Source: Anagrus nilaparvatae (Eukaryota; Arthropoda; Insecta; Hymenoptera; Mymaridae). From it: DNA of 64,000 nt. The notes beneath the pieces were generated by a model. The model worked only from the letters and a program-made list of their open reading frames with translations. It did no database searches and was not told where the DNA came from. Both the position numbers and the translations under genes were made by a program. The stretch covers positions 1 to 64,000 of the forward strand of contig JAKSXM010000071.1 of the NCBI GenBank assembly GCA_022575985.1, in the 5' to 3' direction. Below, piece by piece: positions 1 through 12,440 of this stretch (position 1 is its first letter; each line of letters opens with the position of its first letter).

Positions 1-290
1 AATTCGATGAAAATTTAAATATTTGTGCCCCCGCTAACCCCTAGGTACAGTTTATATGCCAAAAAATTAAATTTAAAGCATTAATTTAAAAGCGATTTAA
101 AATATTTGGTAAATTTTCTGAAAAATTGGCCAATTTTTTGGTCATAAATATGGGCAGGGATAAACCTGGGGTTAAATCCGGTTAAAATTTCAATTTTCGT
201 GACCCCCAAAACCCCTAGAAACAGTTTTTATGCCAAAAAACTAAATTTAAAGCAATAATTTGACAGCGATTTAAAAATTTGCGAGCGATT
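1..290. repeat. Two-copy direct repeat, period about 173 bp
   Basis: The block starting near 26 (GTGCCCCCGCTAACCCCTAG) recurs near 199 as GTGACCCCCAAAACCCCTAG. Both copies continue with a shared tract: CAGTTT..ATGCCAAAAAA, then AAATTTAAAGCA and an AGCGATTTAAAA end. The array is cut by the window start, so its true length is unknown. No coding signal is seen. Confidence 0.8.
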
Positions 291-310
291 TAAAAAGCGA
301 TTTAAATACT

Positions 311-500
311 TTAAATACTTTAAATCGCGTCGTCAGCCCCTCGAATTATTCCAAGTCCTTAACCTCAAATTTTTCAAAGTCTCCTAATTATTCTAAGTCT
401 CGTTTGACCCCCCCCCTTAAGTAGGACAAATTTAACCCTCCCCCTTAAATTTCAAATTCTGAAGTACCCCCTCCCTATAAACATGTTCCATGTTAATATA
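311..500 (-). repeat. Dispersed G-run repeat, minus-strand copy
   Basis: Read on the minus strand this starts with GGAACATGTT, then G-runs alternating with AAATTTGTCC-like text, then phrases of the form 'gacttagaataatt'. The same order is seen on the plus strand at 20509-20830 and 34621-35078. It is a dispersed family rather than a gene. Confidence 0.75.
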
Positions 501-759
501 CTTCTTCTAGACTGAATTTTTGTATTTTTGTGACTTTATTAATGAATAATTAATGATATACTTTTTTATTGTTTATTTATAACCTGATGTATACGAGTTC
601 AGTTTAAAATTTAAAAGTCGACATAAAAGTCAAATGCTCTGTTACAGCGCCTGGCGCAGGTTTCAAGGTAACAAAAAAATTATTTTCAAAAGTAACCGTA
701 GAAGGCGGGAAAACGAGAGTTAAAGATAATCATTAAAAAAAATCGTGTTTTTAAAAATT

Positions 760-796
760 TTCTCGAAAGTGAAATGAGATCTGAAAGCTATAAATA
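760..796 (+). promoter_or_regulatory. 18-bp motif + 11 bp + TATA box, copy 1
   Basis: TTCTCGAAAGTGAAATGA (760-777) is followed after exactly 11 bp by TATAAATA (789-796). Copies at 1564, 4627 and 14855 keep the same gap. The layout resembles the proximal sequence element plus TATA box of insect snRNA and U6-type genes (known architecture; the match of this sequence to a PSE is inference). A T7 run begins at 826, very close to the expected start site, so no convincing RNA follows this copy. Confidence 0.45.
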
Positions 797-1204
797 CAAA
801 ACGAAATTCAATTCACTTGTATAGTTTTTTTAATATCAAAATAAAAGGCGAATGTTTATTCGGTTTTAAATAATGTGAATGTTTTCAATATTTTAGTATT
901 ATCAATAATCTTTTTCTGAATAGCAATCTTTAAAGATAGATTTTTATTATAAAAATGTTTTCTTTTGAATTTTTCTGTGTAATATTCCCTGGTTAGAAAA
1001 AACGATTCAAACCGAATCGTTACGAATCGTAATTTTTCACTTGGATTTTTACAATTCGAACCGATAGACAAAAAACAAAAAAATATATTTCCAAATCGTT
1101 TTGAATAGTAAATAAAGATAATTTAATAAAAACAAACATTATCTTGCGAAAATTGGCAATATTATTCGATAGTTATCAATCTGCTAGATATTTAATTAAA
1201 AAGT

Positions 1205-1505
1205 TAGCCAAAAAATTCAATCGTTTTCAATCGGAGAGTTTTCAAATGGTTAAATTAAGCTTAAATTTTCAATCGTTTTCAACAGGAGAGTAGTCAAAAG
1301 GCTTAAATTAAAATTTTCAATCATTTTGAATCGTGAAGAAAAAATACTGTCAAATTTAATTAAAAACTTCAATCGGAGAGTAATAAAAATGGAAAAATAA
1401 GCTTAAAATTTCAATCGTTTTCAATCGGGAAAAAAAATACGGTCAAATTTAATTAAAAAACTTCAATCGTTATCAATCGGAGAGTAAAAAAAAATGGGGA
1501 AAATA
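1205..1505. repeat. Degenerate minisatellite with TTCAATCGTTTTCAATCGG core
   Basis: At least five imperfect copies of a TTCAATCGTTTTCAATCGG-type core, each followed by GAGAGTA and an A-rich AAGCTTAAA or GTCAAATTTAATTAAAAA spacer. Spacing varies from about 55 to 110 bp. No open frame spans it. Confidence 0.7.
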
Positions 1506-1563
1506 AGCGAATTATTTGTAGATATAAGATTCTTTGGAACAGACCTATTATTTATTAAAATTA

Positions 1564-1600
1564 TTCTCGCAAGTGAAATGAGTTTTTAAGATTATAAATA
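1564..1600 (+). promoter_or_regulatory. 18-bp motif + 11 bp + TATA box, copy 2
   Basis: TTCTCGCAAGTGAAATGA (1564-1581), 11 bp, then TATAAATA (1593-1600). It differs from copy 1 by one base in the 18-mer while the 11-bp gap has unrelated sequence, so motif and spacing look conserved rather than the whole block. No clear RNA gene follows; a T5 run lies at 1632. Confidence 0.45.
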
Positions 1601-1911
1601 TAAGGTAGAATATTTTGTATGATAAGTTCTGTTTTTATTCTTTATTTAAAAAAATATATAATATCATGTAGTATCTTAAACTTCCCTTTCATTCAATAAT
1701 CTTGAATAATGTACTGCTCAGAAATTGGATTTTGAAGTTACATCTACGTTTGAAATGTTGCATCTCCTGAAATTAGTTAAATTGTTTGTACAGCAGTTTT
1801 GTCGGATTTCTTAAAGCGATAGAAAAACGTATGAATATGTAAACTGTTTAACTTCGCAATGACCTTTCGTACAAAAGTCTCGGGCTATATAAAAGCTGAG
1901 TCTAAAAAAAA

Positions 1912-2032
1912 AGCATATTTTTGTCCTAGGCTGTAAAAATAAAGAATGGCCCAGATCGCACAATTGGAAACCGAGACGAAGCCGAGGATGGCAAACTTTG
2001 ATCTGAGATATTTTTTTTACGGCCAAGGGCAA
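1912..2032. mobile_element. Short palindromic MITE, family A copy 1
   Basis: Ends TTTTTGTCCTAGGCTGTAAA and, inverted, GAATTGCCCTTGGCCGTAAA, with an internal CCCAGATCGCA/TGATCTGAG pair. A second copy lies at 5647-5775. A 98-residue minus-strand open frame overlaps this repeat and is not considered a gene. Confidence 0.7.
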
Positions 2033-2109
2033 TTCTTCTTCGTCAGTGGTTACGTATTTTTGAATCACGCTGCAGCCGTAAAATACGTGCTTTCTGTCCG
2101 CTGACAAGA

Positions 2110-4620
2110 AAAAATTATTAAAAAAATTTGAATTACTGTTCGTAAGAGCTCAACTTTAATGATCTATTTAATTTATTTAATTTATTTATAAGCAATTAAA
2201 TTTATATATTCAAAAGAAATTATTAGATATAATAGAAACTAGTTTACTGTTCTTCACAGTAAAAATAATATTTTTGATAAAAATTGTTTATAACTATAAA
2301 GTTAGTTCTAAGATATTAATTTGTAATTTTGCAACACGCAACTGTAAGATGAATAATTTTAAAATAATACCTATTTTAATTCATTAAATTTTATTTTTAT
2401 TATCAATTAACCTTATTTTTTTTAAGTAAAAAAAAACTTATATTCAATCATGTAATAACATAGATCTGATGTTTTAAGTTAAATTTATAAATATTGTATT
2501 TTGAAAATTATATGATTTATGAATCTTGAAAATCTGAATGATTTAAATTAGAAAAGAGAAAAATCCATCTCTAGTTTTAAAATTTGATAACTCAAATCAT
2601 AAAATTTAAATGTTTTTTTTAAAGAAAACCTGAGTCATAGAGGCTCAATTACTCATTAATTACCACTAATTGATTTAAAAAATAAAAAAAAACTTAGCTC
2701 AAAAATTATCATACTTTTTAAAATATGCTTGTTTAAAAAATACATGCTCATATACATATCAATATGTTAATTCAGTAAATTACAATAAAAAAAAAAGAAT
2801 AATTTTGTAATCGATTTAAATTTCTTAATAATTTTTGGGCTCATTAAATAAATATTAAAAAAAATTATAATTAATTATGCATATAATTTTCAAATATTTG
2901 AAACACAAAAAATTATAGTAACATGTCGCAATAATCTAAAACTATTGAAATTTAATCTTATCTTTCTATAAAAATACAATAATAATAACGTGTTGGTATA
3001 AATTCACACATCACGAAAAAACAGGTGTCTTAAAAAAAAAAAAAGTATAATTACAAAGAATTATTGTTACATTACATTGACAATAATAATAATAACGATA
3101 ACAATTTATATAGTTGAGGGCAATAAGTTAATCGTTTTGACGCTCCCGATACAACTTGCGAAACAAATATTGCCGTCGATTGGGAAAGCTTTTAAAAATA
3201 ATTTCTGTATCTCTTTTATTTATTTTTTTACTTCATCACATACACACACACACATACAGAAAACATTATGATGATAATAAGCTCTTTTTTTATTAGTACA
3301 TAAGTTCCAATTGCATTATAAATATAATGTGAGAGAGACTACTGACGACCTAAACAATAATGTTACATACCGGACGATACGCATTATAAATACTATGTGA
3401 CTGATGTATTTTTATTTAGTAATCGTTTTTTATATTATTTATGTTGGAATTTATGCATTTTTTAGCTTCTTTATCAACTTATTTTTCACGAGTTACTTGT
3501 AAAAACAAAATAATATTCTGTCTTTTTTGAAATTTCATTAATTTGGAATTTTATAATATTTCGAGTCTATCAAAAATTTGTTATTACGTCATGTTTGTTA
3601 GTTTAATAACATAAAAAAAGGGTAGATAAATAATAAAATGATAAAAATAAATCTGATATTTGTAAGACGTATGTACGACATAATATTTTATTTATTTTTT
3701 TAATTAAAAAATTACGATAATGTTTATTTGTTTGTTGTACAAATGTGGAATAGGTTAACCACAAAGTGAGCTGTTTTAATGAAGAAAATAACTTGTTTAT
3801 TATTAATTTATATTTAAGTTTTACAAAAAATAAAAATATTTTTTTTTAATTAGACGGTTAGGATGTTTTGCTTGAGAGTTTGAAGAATTCAAGCAAGATC
3901 GAAAATATGATCAATTTAAAATTTTTAGAATTGTGCTAGAATCAATAAGTTACTCAGGCCAAGTATTCAACAATTTTGTTATTTTGGAGTAATATTTAGT
4001 TTAACAAGAAAATCAGAAACTTACTAAATACTAAATATCCAGCTTGAAATTCCAAGCAATTTTCTTCGATTTTTTGTAATTCCAACCAGCTCAAGCATGT
4101 TTGAAATATCAAGCATATTAGTTTAAAAATTTAAGAAGCAAAACAATCTATTTTTGTAGATGATAAAATTTGTTAAGGAATTTCTTATTTTTTTCATTTA
4201 TTTAATTTTATTCAATTTTTAGCCATTTCTTTATCTTCTCATTTGTTGTATTATGATCTTCAGATTATATTATTTATCTTCGAATATTATTTTTACTTCG
4301 TCATTTTCAAATTTACTTTTTAGTATTTATGTTACGGGTAGAGTCAGATCTCTGGATAAAACTTAGACATTTCGGCTAAAGCTACCTTTTTAGACAATTT
4401 TTATTTTTTCGTTCAACATTATATTAACCCGGTATCGCTATTGGATAAAGCTAACTTTATTCAAGCGACCTGGATAAAGCCCGATTCGTATAAAATTTAA
4501 TTAAATATAGTAAAAAATGATCAAACATCTAATAACTTTTTTTAAAAAATATTTTATTATTAACGGAAAAAATTTTACCCTCTATCTAAGGTCGGTTTTT
4601 TTTGAGAAATCAACATATAT
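2110..4620. other. AT-rich intergenic stretch
   Basis: I see no credible coding region. It holds long A/T runs, a short CA-type microsatellite at 3237-3257, and scattered ATAATAATAA tracts. Around 4330-4480 a slightly less AT-rich patch repeats the word GGATAAA three times but gives no recognisable element. Confidence 0.6.
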
Positions 4621-4626
4621 TTTTTT

Positions 4627-4665
4627 TTCTCGCAAGTGAAATGATTGTGTTAGGATATATAAATA
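4627..4665 (+). promoter_or_regulatory. 18-bp motif + 11 bp + TATA box, copy 3
   Basis: TTCTCGCAAGTGAAATGA (4627-4644) is identical to copy 2, followed after 11 bp by TATATAAATA (4656-4665). Flanking sequence differs from copy 2. No terminator-bounded RNA is obvious downstream, and a MITE begins at 4793. Confidence 0.5.
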
Positions 4666-4792
4666 GCAGTCAGATGATAATTATTGTAATATATTTTGAA
4701 ATAATATCATTCTGAAAATTTAGTTTGAATAAATATATTTACATAAATAATGTAATATTATTAAATAGAACATTGCGAATTGTTTCTTTTCT

Positions 4793-5094
4793 GGGCTGGA
4801 TGCTAAAGTCGTTGTATGGTCTATAGCAGGTGTATACAAATTAAGTATAGTCATATACATACTTGTTCAACTATCTGTATAGAAAAATATAGATCATATT
4901 AGTTTTGTATAGTATATGTACACAGATTGCAATACAGATACCATTTGCATTGGCTTATGTCGTATACGCGTTTTTTAGTTTTCGTATAGAAATAACATAG
5001 GTTAAGTTTATAGGGCATTAATAATATTATAAAAATTAAGTATTAGGTTACACGTTTAAGCTATAGACCATACATCGACTTTAGCATCCAGCCC
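4793..5094. mobile_element. MITE with about 35-bp terminal inverted repeats
   Basis: Starts GGGCTGGATGCTAAAGTCG and ends with the inverse CGACTTTAGCATCCAGCCC; the inverted match continues to the TATGGTCTATAGC/GCTATAGACCATA pair. It is 302 bp and AT-rich inside, with several GTATA words and no open frame. It abuts the next element. Confidence 0.85.
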
Positions 5095-5096
5095 CT

Positions 5097-5558
5097 GATG
5101 CCGAACGTGTTTTTCACAACTCTGTAATAAGGTACACGCTCTTGTGTTTTACAAGGTGTATTTTCTATTGCGGTTGTATTTACCCTATCGTTTTCTGTCG
5201 TACCGATTTAATGTTACGCCAGAAAACGACAAAATACTAAAAGTTCGCAGTATTTTTTACAGAAGTGTCCCCTACACAAACCTGTATAACTCTGTACTAT
5301 CTGTACTATGTAAAAACACGTTCGGCATCTGGGCCCTGCCCATATTATGAGTTACACAAGCTTCTGTATATTACGCTTCTGTAAAAAATACTGCCAACTA
5401 TTTTTAATTCATACTGTTTTATCGTTTTCTATCGTACTGGCTTCATTTAAATTGCGATAGAAAACCACAGGGTGAATACAGCCATAATAGAAAATACACC
5501 TAGTAAAACACAAGAGCGTTTAACTTCTCACAGAGTTATGAAAAACACGTTCGGCATC
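5097..5558. mobile_element. Composite foldback element with three copies of its end
   Basis: The end GATGCCGAACGTGTTTTTC starts at 5097; its inverse occurs at about 5312-5329 and again at 5540-5558. The outer arms (5097-5215 and 5435-5558) pair over roughly 120 bp, including the CTCTTGTGTTTTAC and CCTATCGTTTTCT blocks. The inner end suggests a second related copy or an internal duplication. GGGCCC follows both right-hand ends. Two short open frames here are by-products. Confidence 0.8.
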
Positions 5559-5646
5559 TGGGCCCAGCAGCTAGAAATCACGCATTTCCTAGCCGCATCG
5601 CGATTCAAAAACAAGTGTTATCTTGCTACTTGGCAAAGAAAAATTA

Positions 5647-5775
5647 TGTTTTGCCCTCAGCCGTAAAAAAAGAATGTTCCAGATCGCAGTTAGCTATATA
5701 TCCTTTGTGTCGCCTTGGATTGAAGTTTACGTGTGACCTGGGCCATTCTTTATTTTTGCGGCCTAGGGTAAAAAT
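5647..5775. mobile_element. Short palindromic MITE, family A copy 2
   Basis: GTTTTGCCCTCAGCCGTAAA at the left pairs with TTTTTGCGGCCTAGGGTAAA at the right, with an internal AGAATGTTCCAGATCGC/ACCTGGGCCATTCT pair. It is related to 1912-2032. Confidence 0.75.
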
Positions 5776-5817
5776 ATACTATATTTAGTTACGATAAATT
5801 TTTACTCATCCGCAGTC

Positions 5818-6034
5818 GAGAGGCTAACGTGTAATTTTGTATGCACGAAATCCGATCGAAAGTTTAATTGATATATACCTCCCTAAACGCCCCTTAGCGG
5901 CGAACGCATCAGTTTTAGAGAAAAAATAACTGCAGATTTGGAATCAGTGGGTCAAAAAACTATAATCTACTTGGTGTTTATCAATTAAACATTCGATCGG
6001 ATTTCCTGCATATGGAATGATACGCTGGCCTCTC
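5818..6034. mobile_element. MITE, 217 bp
   Basis: Terminal GAGAGGCTAACGTG and inverted CGCTGGCCTCTC, plus a longer inner pair: GCACGAAATCCGATCGAA at the left and TTCGATCGGATTTCCTGC at the right. The inner part is slightly richer in G and C. No open frame. Confidence 0.75.
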
Positions 6035-6039
6035 ATGAA

Positions 6040-9000
6040 AAACAAAAAATGTTCAAACTTTAAGAAAATATTGACTTTTTGACAAGGTAGCCAACCTAAT
6101 AGAAATGCGTTATAACAAAACTGTATTGCGAAAAGTTCTACCGACCATTTCTAAAAAAACATTTATTTGCACATGCGCAGTACCGCTTATTTTGTTGATG
6201 CGGCTTCTTATCACTGTGATATAAATGCAGAATCAAGCCCCTAGGGGCCTTTGAAGGTACTTTCTGGATTAACACTTGAAAAAATGCAAGAATAAGCATT
6301 AGAATTTTCGAGCAATTTTAAACTAGGCAAAGAAGTGATAGTAAATTTTTACTATCCTTTAAGTACAAAAATTTGCTATACCAACAGAAAATTTAGAGGA
6401 TAGAATTTTCTGCTACTCTATAAATTTTTGTAAAGCATAAAATTTATAATTCTTGAATAATTGATGCATGTAGGTAACTGTTAGCGTAAAATGCTACTTT
6501 ATGTCCTTGGCACTAAAACGACTATTTATTTATTGCTAATACTGTACTATATTATTACGTTTAATTAGTTTTCTTTTCTAAAACAGGTTAGCAAAATTAT
6601 TTTTAATTTAGTAAATTGGATTAAAACCAAATTCAGTAACAAAAGTATCCATATTTTACCGTTCTTCTGGTAGCAGTAATTTCAATTTTTTACCACACCC
6701 ATGTTATATTGAATTCCTAAGTTTCTTTCATGTACTTCATATCTGCATAAGCTTTAGTTCAATAAACAATTATTAAACAATAAATATTTCTTAACAACCT
6801 AAATTACTAATGGAAGATAATAATGTAATGCGTGACAGTTTAATTGACATTTTTTTTTTGTAATTTCAATTCATAATAATTTGTTGTAATTTTGATTATT
6901 TTTCTTCTAAATTTTTTTCGAAATATACAAAAAAATTTTCTAAGTATTCTATCAATTAAATTAAAATAAAATCAATACATAGCTATATATATTAGACTTT
7001 GTCTTATTTCGATTTGTGTTAGAATAAAAATTGATAATTTGCGAGAGGAAATTTTAGAAAAATTTATTTGTTTTTTATTACTGATATTTCTGTAAAAAAG
7101 GCGGTAAATCATTTAGACATAATAATTAATTAATGAAAAAATAATTCTCACGTAAATTTGCAATGCTCAATTGTTTTTATGCTTGTGTAATGAGTTAATT
7201 GAACATACATTTTTTTTATTTTTTTTACATCAACCGTGAAGATAAATCTTAATAAAAAATACTTGAAAAACAGCTTCAAAGTGATTCAAAAATGTTTAAT
7301 CATTTTTAGTTTTTATAAACCACTTTGAAACTGTTTTATGAATCAAGGCTCTCGCTATTGGTTCAGTGTCAAGAACCAAAATCTCTAAAAACCAAAAAAA
7401 ATCCAAAGTCTAATCTACATTACACATAAAAACTAAAAATATATTAAAATTTGCAAATTACAATACACAATACAAGGTTTACATTAAAATATTAGCATTC
7501 AATTTTAAATGAAGTGTAAAATTTTTTATAATGTTACGTCATTAATATTCTTGGAAATATACAACAAAAAAAATAATCTTTTTTTTAAAGTCTGATCTAT
7601 TTCTATTTAAAAAAAATTTTTTTATAGTTCCCAAAAAATGTCTGCAGTTAGTAGATATTTGAAATTTAGACTTGTAAAAATTGCATAAAATAATTTTGAA
7701 TAAAATATAATGAAATATCTCATAGATGAATAAAAACGATAAAATATGTAATTATTTTATATACACTCCAACACAACGACGTGTCAAGTTTTAAAAAAGA
7801 AATATCTACGTAACCAAATAGCTGAGTAAGTTTTTAACTGATTAAATCAGCGATGAGTAGGTACAATACACACACGTATTGTTAAACACAATATCAAATA
7901 ATTAGCAATAGATGTTTTTCTCTTTCATAAATGAACGTTCAAAATAAATAGAAGAATTCTAAAAAAGAAAAAAAGTTAATACCCCAATATATATAAAATT
8001 CAAGTTTTTTTTTGTAAAAACTTCGAACTTGACTTTGTGCGAGGTTAATATTATACATAAGATCGGTCTAGCCAACACACATATATAAAAGTCCTCTCTC
8101 TAGGTATAATAAATAATAATTCAAAGTTTTCGCTTCTTTTCACTTATTGTACACTGTTGATAATTCCGAGGTGACTTTTATACGATTTTTTGAATGATTT
8201 TTAATTGATAGGTAGGAAATTTACTATCTTTTGAATACGGTTTGAAGTTGATAATTGATTTTTTAGGGTAGTAGTGGACTTTATGGAGTAAAAAGTCATT
8301 TGGAATACATATTTTATTTTATAGAGTATTCAAAACAAATTTTTTTGAAAACCTAATTTTTATAAATGAATTTTTTTTCTTTTGCGATCAGTTGCAAGAG
8401 AATTAACGAGAGTTCAAAATTTTTTTGATACAGGATACATTTTTTTTATTTTCTTTGCATTTCAAGTCATGTGCAATCGTTTGAATGAAATATCCGCTTG
8501 CCAACCAGATTAATCTAAAAAAAACCATTTTTTACATGAAAGGTTAATCACAACTGACATTGAACTAGAAAGTACATTCATAGATTTAATTTTTTCTTTT
8601 TGAACTCAAGCTGTCCATTTTGACCAAGTTTCTAAAAGCGAATCCTGCTTACTTCCATTCCAATTTTTAAAAAATAACTTCCAACAAAAATAATTCTACA
8701 ATCTCTATCCAATCATAAAATTCGCCTCAAAATTACCAACAGTGTATATCCTTGCCATACGATTCTACACATACACACATATCGTATAATACACACAACA
8801 GCAGTGGATGACCTCGTTAGTTACTCACGTATAGCTAATAACAATATAATATATCCTGAATACGAAACATTTAATATATATAAATGTGCGAATGCAAAAA
8901 AAAAATAACTGTCAAGGTTAACCAGACAACCATATATAATATTATTATTATTCCTCTTTTGACAATGAACTCTTAAATATTTATTCATTTTTTTTAATGC

Positions 9001-12000
9001 ATTTTAACCTGATATTAATAAAGTTTCCTTATTAATTTTTGTGTCATTTTATTATTAAAATAAAAAATATTCATTTTATTTTTACTGTCAAGTCATTTAA
9101 AACGATTTTTTTTAATTATAGATAATAAAAAAATGATTTTTCCTTATACTGAATATTCGCAAACAGGAAAATTTTCGTATCGAGTATTGTAACAAGGAAA
9201 ACTTTGCAATTATAATATTTTTTTATGTAATATTCCTTGTTACTAGAATTTTTTTGTCCTCGATAAAAATTAATTTTAATTAAAAATATTTAAATTATTG
9301 ATTTAATCAATTTTTGTAAATAATTTCTATTTCATAAGGTAATGAAAGAAAAAAGCAATTATTAAAATTATTGTTTATTTTGAATAATTTTCAGAGAGAA
9401 AGAAAGACATAAATAAGTCTTGTAATCCTGTGTAATTGTTTTTTTTTTTTAATACTCAAATAGAAATTAATTATTTGAGTGTATGTAATATATATTATAT
9501 TGTAATAATAGAATTGTGAAATTTTTTTTTTTTTGTTTTCTAAAGTCTTAAATTACAATAAAAGATATATTGAAATATTAATTTTACAATGTTTTGTGTG
9601 TATACTGGTTATGAATGATAATTATTAATGTTATGAAAACTTTGTTTTAAATATGGAAATTTTTTTTTAGGGGATTTTTGAAATAGATATGTTTGGGAAA
9701 TTGCGAAAAAATTGTGTAGAAATTGTTTTTTGTTAATGAAGGGAATGAAATTTGACGTTGTTGCAAGCACGAGTACAAGAATGTGAAAATAATTTGTTAA
9801 CTTGTTTAGGTCACGTTTCCTTAATTTTAACAATAAGTTTACCCCAATATTTTCAACTTATCTAACAGCGTATAATATGGGACAAACATTAAAAATCGAA
9901 CAATCTCTTGAATATAGCATGTGTTTTGGGATTGATAACTTTAGCTCAGAACTTTTTACACCTTTCCTACCCCACCCCCCTCCATACATCTCTATAAACT
10001 TGTTTTTAAAAAACACAAAAATTTCAAGCTATAAAAGCTTTTAAATTGATTTCGACTTTTCAAAGAATCAGAGATTAAAATGAACCAAAATTCGAAAATA
10101 TGCAGTCCAAAATTTAAATAATTTTGTAATCAATTTCTTTATTTCTTCTTTAATTATCATATTTATTTCATTTTGCCGCCATTTTTAAGATAAAATTGAA
10201 TCAATACGCTTAAAACCATTAGATATCTTTCTGCAAACTCTAAAATTTTCAGAATCTTATGTTTTTGGTGAATATGGTCATTTTTTAGGTTCTGAAAACT
10301 GAATAGAACCAATTATTTTTATTTTAAAATCTTTTATCTTATTAAGTTAGTATTCATATTGTATACTATAATTTTTGTCTATTCGGGCATATACAATACA
10401 AACTGAAATTTGAAGCTAAATTAAAATTTTGAGCCAAACTTTACGCAATAGTAGATAATCAGCAGATAATATTCTAGTTTTGGGTTGTTTTATCAGCTTT
10501 GCCCCAAATAATACTGTAATTTATATATGCAATCTGTACGCAATTCATAAATCTATTAAATTTTTGTATCAAAAAAACACATAATCATACGAAAATTTTT
10601 AAGAAACGAATGACATAATTTTTTGCAGAGCTTAAAAAACTTCTCTATTAGTACACACATACTAACCATTCTATAAAAAATTGATAATTAAAATGTTTAT
10701 TATACGAAATTTTTTTAGGACATAAATATAAAAAAATTATGATTTCGATAAAAATAGTGATTAAGTAAGCCAATATAATAAAAAACATATCTTACATCAT
10801 TTTAATGTTAGTTATTTCTATTAAAACAGTAAAAAATAAATACAAAAATACATACTAATTTTTTAACCACATTACATCATGTTATTTATAAATGCAAATT
10901 TAAGATAAATAGTAAAAAAATAAACAATTGAATATCATTTAAATTTTTATTCTCTCTTCTTATATTTTTTCAAAGATAATATGTAAATATACTTTTAAGG
11001 TATTGCGAGGGTTATGTATATTTTATGCTGAAATTTATGCAATTATTATTGACTGTTAGTAAATAATAAAAGATTTTATAATTAAGGACGAATGAACTCC
11101 TTCAAAAAATTAGTAAATTAAATAACAGGAAAAATTAAGATTTCAGAAAAATAAGGAAATCAAATTTTTAAGATAATAGACAATTACTGAATATTGGTCT
11201 TTTATTCAATGATTTTAAGATGAAAAATTCGAAATGAATTAAATTTTCTTTCTTTGGCATCTGCTAAATTTGATAAATTAGGTGTATTCATTTCCTATTC
11301 TCGTAGTTTTGATAATTAAAAATTTTATTTTATATAATAAAATTTTTGATCACTTTAGTGAAAATTAATAGTTTGTGAATAGCTTTAAGACTATTTTGAT
11401 TTTCAAAATTTGAGGAATTTTTTTTTAAATTTTGAGGAAAATTTTATTTGAGGGGTGTTCGAGAGGATATTTCACTTCGAGATTTTCCTCAAAAGGGTTT
11501 CGTGTTAAATGTTTTTTAACCTTAGACACACCTTACTTGAAAACAGTTTAGAATTATCCATTTTGAATGCATTATTTTGAGTTTATGCCTTATACCCACA
11601 GCACTTAGCTGTAGTAAACATGTTCCATACATTTCGCTTGCTTTCCCGATTTGAGGGTGGTTCACCAATTTTTCATGTCCGAGACCTTTATATTCGTAAT
11701 TGAAAGCCACGAAAATCTATGCAATAGGCTATAACTTGTTGAAATTTCTGAATACTACAAAAATACCTTTAATACGGGGTGATTTTTGCTAATTTAAGGG
11801 TGTCAGGCAAATGTGGCACAAGAGTAACCTCTATTTTAGGAATCAGCGACCCAAAAAACCCTTAGTAGACCTTTCCTCATCTTGGTTTCTAAAAACAACC
11901 CCAAAACCATGATTTGATTGAAATAGTAAATCATCTATTAAAATAGAAATTCCAAGAAGCTGGTTTAAAAAAAAATTACAACTCTGGCTAAAAAACAACC

Positions 12001-12330
12001 TCAAAACTCATTCAAAAAATTTCTCATTTATAACACAACTCAACTGGATCTTATAAAACCCCACAATCTATTGTGATAAAAAAATACTCTAATGAAATAA
12101 AAAACACGTACATAAATTGACAATAAAATAAAATAAAAAAACAATCCAAGTGTTAAATAGTTGTATAATGGCAAAATCTCATTTTAAATAAATAAATTAA
12201 ATTCGTAGCTTGTAAAGATAAAAAGCCATACATACAGTCGCGACATAAGAAAATGTTTCCGGTTTTTTTAAAAATAAGTGTAGCTTTATAATACAGTATG
12301 CAAGTATAAAAAGAAAAGCGTGCATTTTAT
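6040..12330. other. Long AT-rich intergenic stretch
   Basis: No coding region is supported. A TATATAAAA box at about 8083-8091 precedes a CTCTCTC tract, and a hairpin lies at 7262-7346 (listed separately). Small inverted pairs occur at about 9170-9265 (around AACAAGGAA/TTCCTTGTT) and at 9455-9480. Short open frames near 9609-10044 and 11522-11710 have no recognisable motif, sit in low-complexity sequence and are left unannotated. Confidence 0.55.
7262..7346. other. Pre-miRNA-sized hairpin
   Basis: AAAACAGCTTCAAAGTG on the left arm pairs with CACTTTGAAACTGTTTT on the right arm (one G-U/mismatch position), and the stem extends loosely through ATTCAAAAATG/CATTTTTAG around a short loop. It could be a small MITE or a microRNA-like hairpin. 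No other copy was noticed in the window. Confidence 0.35.
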
Positions 12331-12334
12331 ATAT

Positions 12335-12440
12335 AAAAAGCCGATCCTGTTTCGTCCTACGCGAAGAATAATAGCGGTGATATGAACGGCGCCCTAAGGA
12401 TTGTATATTTACGGGGGCGTCTCTTTTCTCTCTTGGTGTG
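12335..12440 (+). promoter_or_regulatory. Local GC-richer patch with a TATA-like box
   Basis: TATATAAAAAGCC (about 12332-12344) is followed by about 90 bp with several CG dinucleotides (CCTACGCG, GAACGGCGCCC, ACGGGGGCGTC) in an otherwise very AT-rich region, then TCTCTTTTCTCTCTTGG. It could be a promoter with a first non-coding exon of a gene outside recognition, or the remains of a repeat. Confidence 0.25.

Noticed and set aside
1811..2107. 98-codon minus-strand open frame
   Set aside because: It spans a palindromic MITE with a second copy at 5647-5775; no protein motif is seen.
9609..10044. Two overlapping opposite-strand open frames of 74-80 codons
   Set aside because: Low-complexity AT-rich text, no motif, mutually overlapping; typical of chance.
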